From NCBI GenBank assembly GCA_051453625.1, contig JBOZIK010000001.1:49282592-49346031 (forward strand): a stretch of 63,440 bases of DNA, given 5' to 3'. Numbering within the stretch: the stretch's first letter is position 1; the number at the start of each line of letters is the position of its first letter. The translations under genes were made by a program, and so were the position numbers. The notes beneath the pieces are model-generated. The model was not told where the DNA came from, ran no database searches, and saw only the letters and a list, made by a program, of their open reading frames with translations. Of the stretch, positions 59,793 through 63,440 are shown piece by piece. The stretch comes from Welwitschia mirabilis (Eukaryota; Gnetophyta; Gnetopsida; Welwitschiales).

Positions 59793-60123
59793 CTAAGACA
59801 TAGATAACCAAGGAATCTTTTGGGAACTATTTTCATTTGGAAAAATATATTAAATCTCAAAGATTAAGCATTGTATTTAAATGATTCTTACTTTTGTATT
59901 TTGACATTCATATTTCTAACCGAAGAAGATCTACTAGTGGCATCCTCTCTATATTCAAGATTGGATCAAGAGCTTTAGTTGTTTTACTTCTACAGGAGAA
60001 CAGCTCCATCAAATTACTGTTTCAAAGAATGAGTGATATCCATGCTCTGAAGGCATCATTACATTACTATCTTAATTTGTGAATGGTTGAGACTAAGCCT
60101 TGAAAAGTTCATTCTAAAGGTTA

Positions 60124-60223
60124 NNNNNNNNNNNNNNNNNNNNNNNNNNNNNNNNNNNNNNNNNNNNNNNNNNNNNNNNNNNNNNNNNNNNNNNNNNNNN
60201 NNNNNNNNNNNNNNNNNNNNNNN
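60124..60223. other. Assembly gap (100 N)
   Basis: Separates a copia LTR from the tail of a gypsy LTR; most of LTR H is missing here or was never assembled. Confidence 1.
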
Positions 60224-60430
60224 TCCATGCATTGAAATTTATTTCAGTAGATTAGGTTTACATAATTTTTTCTTGAAAGCAACTCTTTTATTTTCATACT
60301 TTGGCCTTCGATGGAATTACGACATTCAGATCACTCCCGTCTCTACTAGTGTGTTGTGTTTGTACATCTTAATTGCGATTAATACGATTCAGCTCAGGAT
60401 GTAAACATTGCATAAATACATACTGCAACA
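60224..60430 (+). repeat. 3' tail of 5' LTR of element H
   Basis: 207 bp closely matching the end of LTR G (56595-56802), including CAGCTCAGGA near 60390 and the terminal ACTGCAACA. Directly followed by the primer-binding site. Confidence 0.85.
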
Positions 60431-60433
60431 TCT

Positions 60434-60453
60434 TAGTGCCATTATCAGGGAAG
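60434..60453 (+). promoter_or_regulatory. Primer-binding site of element H
   Basis: TAGTGCCATTATCAGGGAAG, three bases after the LTR end; the most complete TGGCGCC-type site in the window except for its second base. Confidence 0.75.
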
Positions 60454-60715
60454 GCTGTTCGGAATTCGAGAGTTCTCATTGCTTCAGTGAATATTCTGAA
60501 TGTTTGCTATAGCAGCGGTGTACTAGTCCCTGCTGTAAGTTTTTTTGTTTTTGATTTTTTTTACTAATCTTTAACATCTTATTTGTCATCTAGATATCAC
60601 AGTCATACGAATGTTCCATTTCTGCTGTCCTTCTTTTAGTGGTTTTCTATGTTTCTATCATCCAGGTTATTGTCTGGACGACATATAGGATCATACCTTT
60701 TCAAACAGAGTCTAA
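60454..60715 (+). other. Leader of element H
   Basis: Contains palindromic words GTCATCTAGAT near 60586 and CTATCATCCAGG ... GTCTGGACGAC at 60656-60682, the clearest remaining example of the paired motif. Confidence 0.6.
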
Positions 60716-62426
60716 ATGGTTAAAATTGAAAAAAGGGAAAAATATCAAAGAGAGTAACGTTTGATTGCTGAAAATATCAAAGAATTTTTGATAAATTTTG
60801 AAATTGAAACAAATCAAAATAGCAAAAATATGCAAGATTTAGAATTTCCTATAATTCTGCTTTTAATTCTGTAGAGTCTGATTTTACTATCATGTCGACC
60901 TCTATCCAAAAGATTAAATAACCTATCTCTCCAAATCCATCCCCTGTCATTGGAACCCTTACTTCTACTCCTTCTCAACCTAATACTTATACTACTTTAA
61001 GAGATCTCATAGTAACTAAAAAATATGAAATCCAAAATTCTTTTGACTTACCTCCCTTTGATGATGTAAAACTTTGAAACTTGAATGCTTACCTTACCTT
61101 TAGTAGAGAACTTGATGAAGACCCTCTACAACACATTGTCTAAATCGAACAACTTATCCTTACTTCCAGAATGGTAAAAAATGAATAAGTGATAGAACCT
61201 ATATGGTTATCTTTTCCATGATCTTGAGAGATAAAGTAAAACTTTAGCTTATAATGATTTCTCAAAAGAGCCTAAAATCTTGGAGTCAAGTTTAAGAATC
61301 CTTAATCAAGAGATTCATGAGCAAAACCATCATCCAAAAGAATAAGAAAGAATTCACAAACTTCTAACAATTAGCTAACGAAAACTATGCCTCTTCTTAG
61401 GAGCAATTCTTTATTACTTTACATTCAAATCCCGTAGACACCTTTTCAGAGGTAGAGTTAATTAACTATTTTTATAGTATATTGAACAGTCATACCAAAC
61501 AACTTATAGATTTCTCTTTTGGAGGAAACCTCTTAAACCAAACCTTAGAAGATGCTTGAAAGGTGTCGGATGATTTAAGTAGAAGTAAATTAAACTTAGC
61601 CTAAACCCTCCTTTAGATAAAACCAAATCATAAGCCAAATCATTAAGGATCTAAAAGAAGTTAAATATGAGAAGAATGAAACCAAAATAAAAATTAAACC
61701 AACTACCATCATTAAGGATTTTACTTCTACCTTAGAGAAATACACCCAAATGATCCTTGATGCTAAAGTGGCAATTGAGAAGAGTAAAGTTATTATTCCA
61801 ATATGCAATTTGTGTGAAAATAGCTATCACATCATGAAATAGTACCCTTTACTTCCTACTTACAAGGAGAAAATCTATGAAAAAGTATGCTCTTTCAACC
61901 AAAGTCCTTCTAACTACCCAAAAAACAATGATAAAAGACAAGTCCCAAGTCACAATTTTCAAAATAAGATAAGTAAACAACCAAATTCTAGAAACTTTTA
62001 AACACTTTTTCCTATTTACTAGCCTGTCAAAAGTCGATTTGAAAATCTAAACTTTCAATCCAACCATCCCAATAACTTGGCAAGCCCTTCCAACTCCTAA
62101 AACTATAGTGATCCTCTTAGGAATTTTATTGAGGAGCTAAGAAAAACTCAAAAAAAGACAAATGCAAACATAAAAAATTTTGTGAATATTTTATAACAAA
62201 CCATGCTTGCCAACCAAAGACCATAAAGGACCCTTGATACTCAACCCTTATCGAATCCTAACAAAATATGAAAATATTGTAAGGTGATGATAAGGAGTGG
62301 AAATAATACAACTCCCCCTACTCATGAGGCTTCAAATTCCTAAAATAATAAGAACGATGAGGAAGAGGACATAGAAATCTTAAAAAATCATTCCTTTCCT
62401 TCTTCATTTAGAAACAAAAATAAAAA
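60716..62426 (+). pseudogene. Element H gag
   Basis: ATG at 60716. N-terminal FLINFEIETNQNSKNMQDLEF-like text matches F's gag. The capsid includes NSFDLPPFDD near 61040, LQHIV and EQLILTS near 61150, and a FGGNLLNQTLEDA-like block near 61525. A knuckle-like CNLCENSYHI lies near 61805, and KIYEKVCSFNQSPSN near 61870 corresponds to YEEACAFNQR in element A. Asn/Pro-rich tail (SNHPNNLASPSNS near 62060) and FIEELRKTQKKTNANIKN near 62130. Frame changes occur, with TGA/TAG/TAA at several Trp and Gln positions. Confidence 0.75.
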
Positions 62427-62654
62427 NNNNNNNNNNNNNNNNNNNNNNNNNNNNNNNNNNNNNNNNNNNNNNNNNNNNNNNNNNNNNNNNNNNNNNNNNN
62501 NNNNNNNNNNNNNNNNNNNNNNNNNNNNNNNNNNNNNNNNNNNNNNNNNNNNNNNNNNNNNNNNNNNNNNNNNNNNNNNNNNNNNNNNNNNNNNNNNNNN
62601 NNNNNNNNNNNNNNNNNNNNNNNNNNNNNNNNNNNNNNNNNNNNNNNNNNNNNN
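62427..62654. other. Assembly gap (228 N)
   Basis: The sequence after the gap repeats the sequence before it (62655 on against about 62030 on), so the gap coincides with a tandem duplication or an unresolved second allele. Confidence 1.
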
Positions 62655-63440
62655 TCCTTCAGAAATAGATTTGAACATCCAAATTTTTAATTCAACCATC
62701 CAAATAATTTGGAAAGCCCTTCCAACTCCCAAAACCATAGTGATCCTCTTAGGAATTTTATTGAGGAGTTGAGAAAAACTTAAGAGAAGATAAACACAAA
62801 CATAGAAAATCTTGTAAATATCTTACAAAAACCATGCTTGTCTTGTAAATATCTTACAAGAACCATGCTTGCTAATCAAAGACCACAAGGGATCTTTTCC
62901 ACTCAACCTTTACTTAACCCTAATGAAGTATGAAAATATTGTAAGGTGGTGATAAGAAATAAAAATAACACAACTTCCCCTACTTATGAGGCTTCAACTT
63001 CCCAAAATAATAAACATGATGAAGAAGAGGATATAGAAATCTTAGAAAATCATTCCTTCCTTTCCTCACATAGCAACAAAAAGAAAGGACCTTTAAAAAA
63101 TAAACCTACTACGTCATGGCTTGATAGACTTAACACAAACCTCATCTTTGATGATTATTTGAAAGCCTTAATGCAAAATGTGATCATTAACTTACCTTTG
63201 TAGAAATTATTGCAAGAGAACTCCAAATATTCTAAGCTATAGAAAAACCTAATAAGAAGGAAATAAAAATGATTCATCCCTAGTAAAGTCTTCTTAGCTC
63301 AATTCATTAGCACCTTGGTTTCCAAGAAGTGTCCAAAGTTTAAAGATCCGAGAGCAATAACTGTTAGTGTCACTTTAGAGGGGAATCATAGAATTAAGAA
63401 AGCCTTAATAGACATAAGAGCTAGTGTCAATATTATGCCC
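62655..63440 (+). pseudogene. Element H gag C-terminus (duplicated part) and start of protease
   Basis: 62655-63080 repeats 62036-62426 with scattered differences. The stretch 62946-63203 is open: acidic HDEEEDIEILENHSFLSS, then WLDRLNTNLIFDDYLKALMQ. After a TAG the frame goes on with CPKFKDPRAITVSVTLEGNH near 63340 and the protease active-site loop KALIDIRASVNIMP at the very end (63399-63440), where DIGAS has become DIRAS. The window ends inside protease. Confidence 0.75.
62811..62872 (+). repeat. 31-bp tandem duplication in H gag
   Basis: Two 31-bp units (62811-62841 and 62842-62872), each starting CTTGTAAATATCTTACAA, two mismatches. The copy before the gap has only one unit, so this arose after the larger duplication. 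Confidence 0.9.

Larger units (their letters stand above)
59060..60123 (+). repeat. SIRE-type copia LTR, second copy
   Basis: Starts near TGTTAGATTATGTTTTGC (59060) and carries the same paired GTCGACCGGA units as the LTR at 4178. It shares phrases such as GTTTTCTATATAGTAAATTT near 59097 and has TATAAATAG at 59784-59792. The right end is lost in the gap starting at 60124. No copia coding sequence is attached. It retains far more CpG than the first copy, so it is younger or less methylated. Confidence 0.6.
60224..63440 (+). mobile_element. 5' part of gypsy element H (Athila-like)
   Basis: LTR tail, primer-binding site, leader, gag and the beginning of protease; the rest lies beyond the window. 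It is the closest relative of E and F, and one of the less decayed elements by CpG content. Confidence 0.8.

Noticed and set aside
62388-62738. 116-codon minus-strand frame
   Set aside because: Spans an N gap and is antisense to element H gag.

Overview
This is nuclear DNA from a plant, very AT-rich. I see no intact cellular gene, tRNA, rRNA or CRISPR array. Almost everything is decayed LTR retrotransposon, mostly Ty3/gypsy of the Athila/Tat group (primer-binding sites derived from TGGCGCC-type tRNA complements, DLGAS/NIGAS protease motifs, FMDD polymerase motifs, long 3' regions after pol). There is also Ty1/copia of SIRE/Maximus type. Runs of N mark assembly gaps. The species cannot be named from sequence alone.

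Layout. 1-1140: end of a gypsy element O (polypurine tract plus 3' LTR) inserted into a copia element (reverse transcriptase/RNase H at 1141-2288, an extra ORF resembling the putative plant transposon domain at 2593-3643, 3' LTR at 4178-5594 carrying a 67-bp minisatellite). From 6915 onward lies a nest of insertions that can be unpacked from target duplications and reading frames. Element A (5' LTR 6915-8433, gag-protease to 11986) is split inside its reverse-transcriptase linker by element B (11987-54562, target duplication GATCT); A's frame resumes at 54568 and ends in RNase H at 55697. B has only a gag-like ORF and no pol. B contains a minus-strand LTR fragment C (17652-21984) and is interrupted by element D (22620-52001, duplication CTCAC/CTCAT). 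D is a Tat-like element with gag, protease, RT, RNase H and integrase, then a 3' region holding an antisense membrane-protein ORF and a coiled-coil ORF. D is interrupted by a minus-strand three-LTR block F+E (28960-43638, flanks ATGGT/GTGGC), where E is a nearly complete Athila-like element inside F.

Right side: a solitary or truncated gypsy LTR (55698-56802), about 2.2 kb of unassigned AT-rich DNA, a second SIRE-type LTR (59060-60123), a gap, then the 5' end of element H (LTR tail, primer-binding site, gag, start of protease) running off the window at 63440.

How it fits together. The gypsy LTRs (O, A, B, C, E, F, G, H) are relatives: TGTTGCACTGCC-type start, GCAACA-type end, a TATA box about 470-520 bp in (about 920 bp in A), and repeated short palindromes derived from GTCGTCCGGACGAC in U3, leader and 3' region. 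The reading frames are broken mainly by TAG/TAA where Gln or Trp is expected, and by Asp-to-Asn and Glu-to-Lys changes at catalytic sites, as expected from long-term cytosine methylation and deamination. None of the elements can be functional as it stands.
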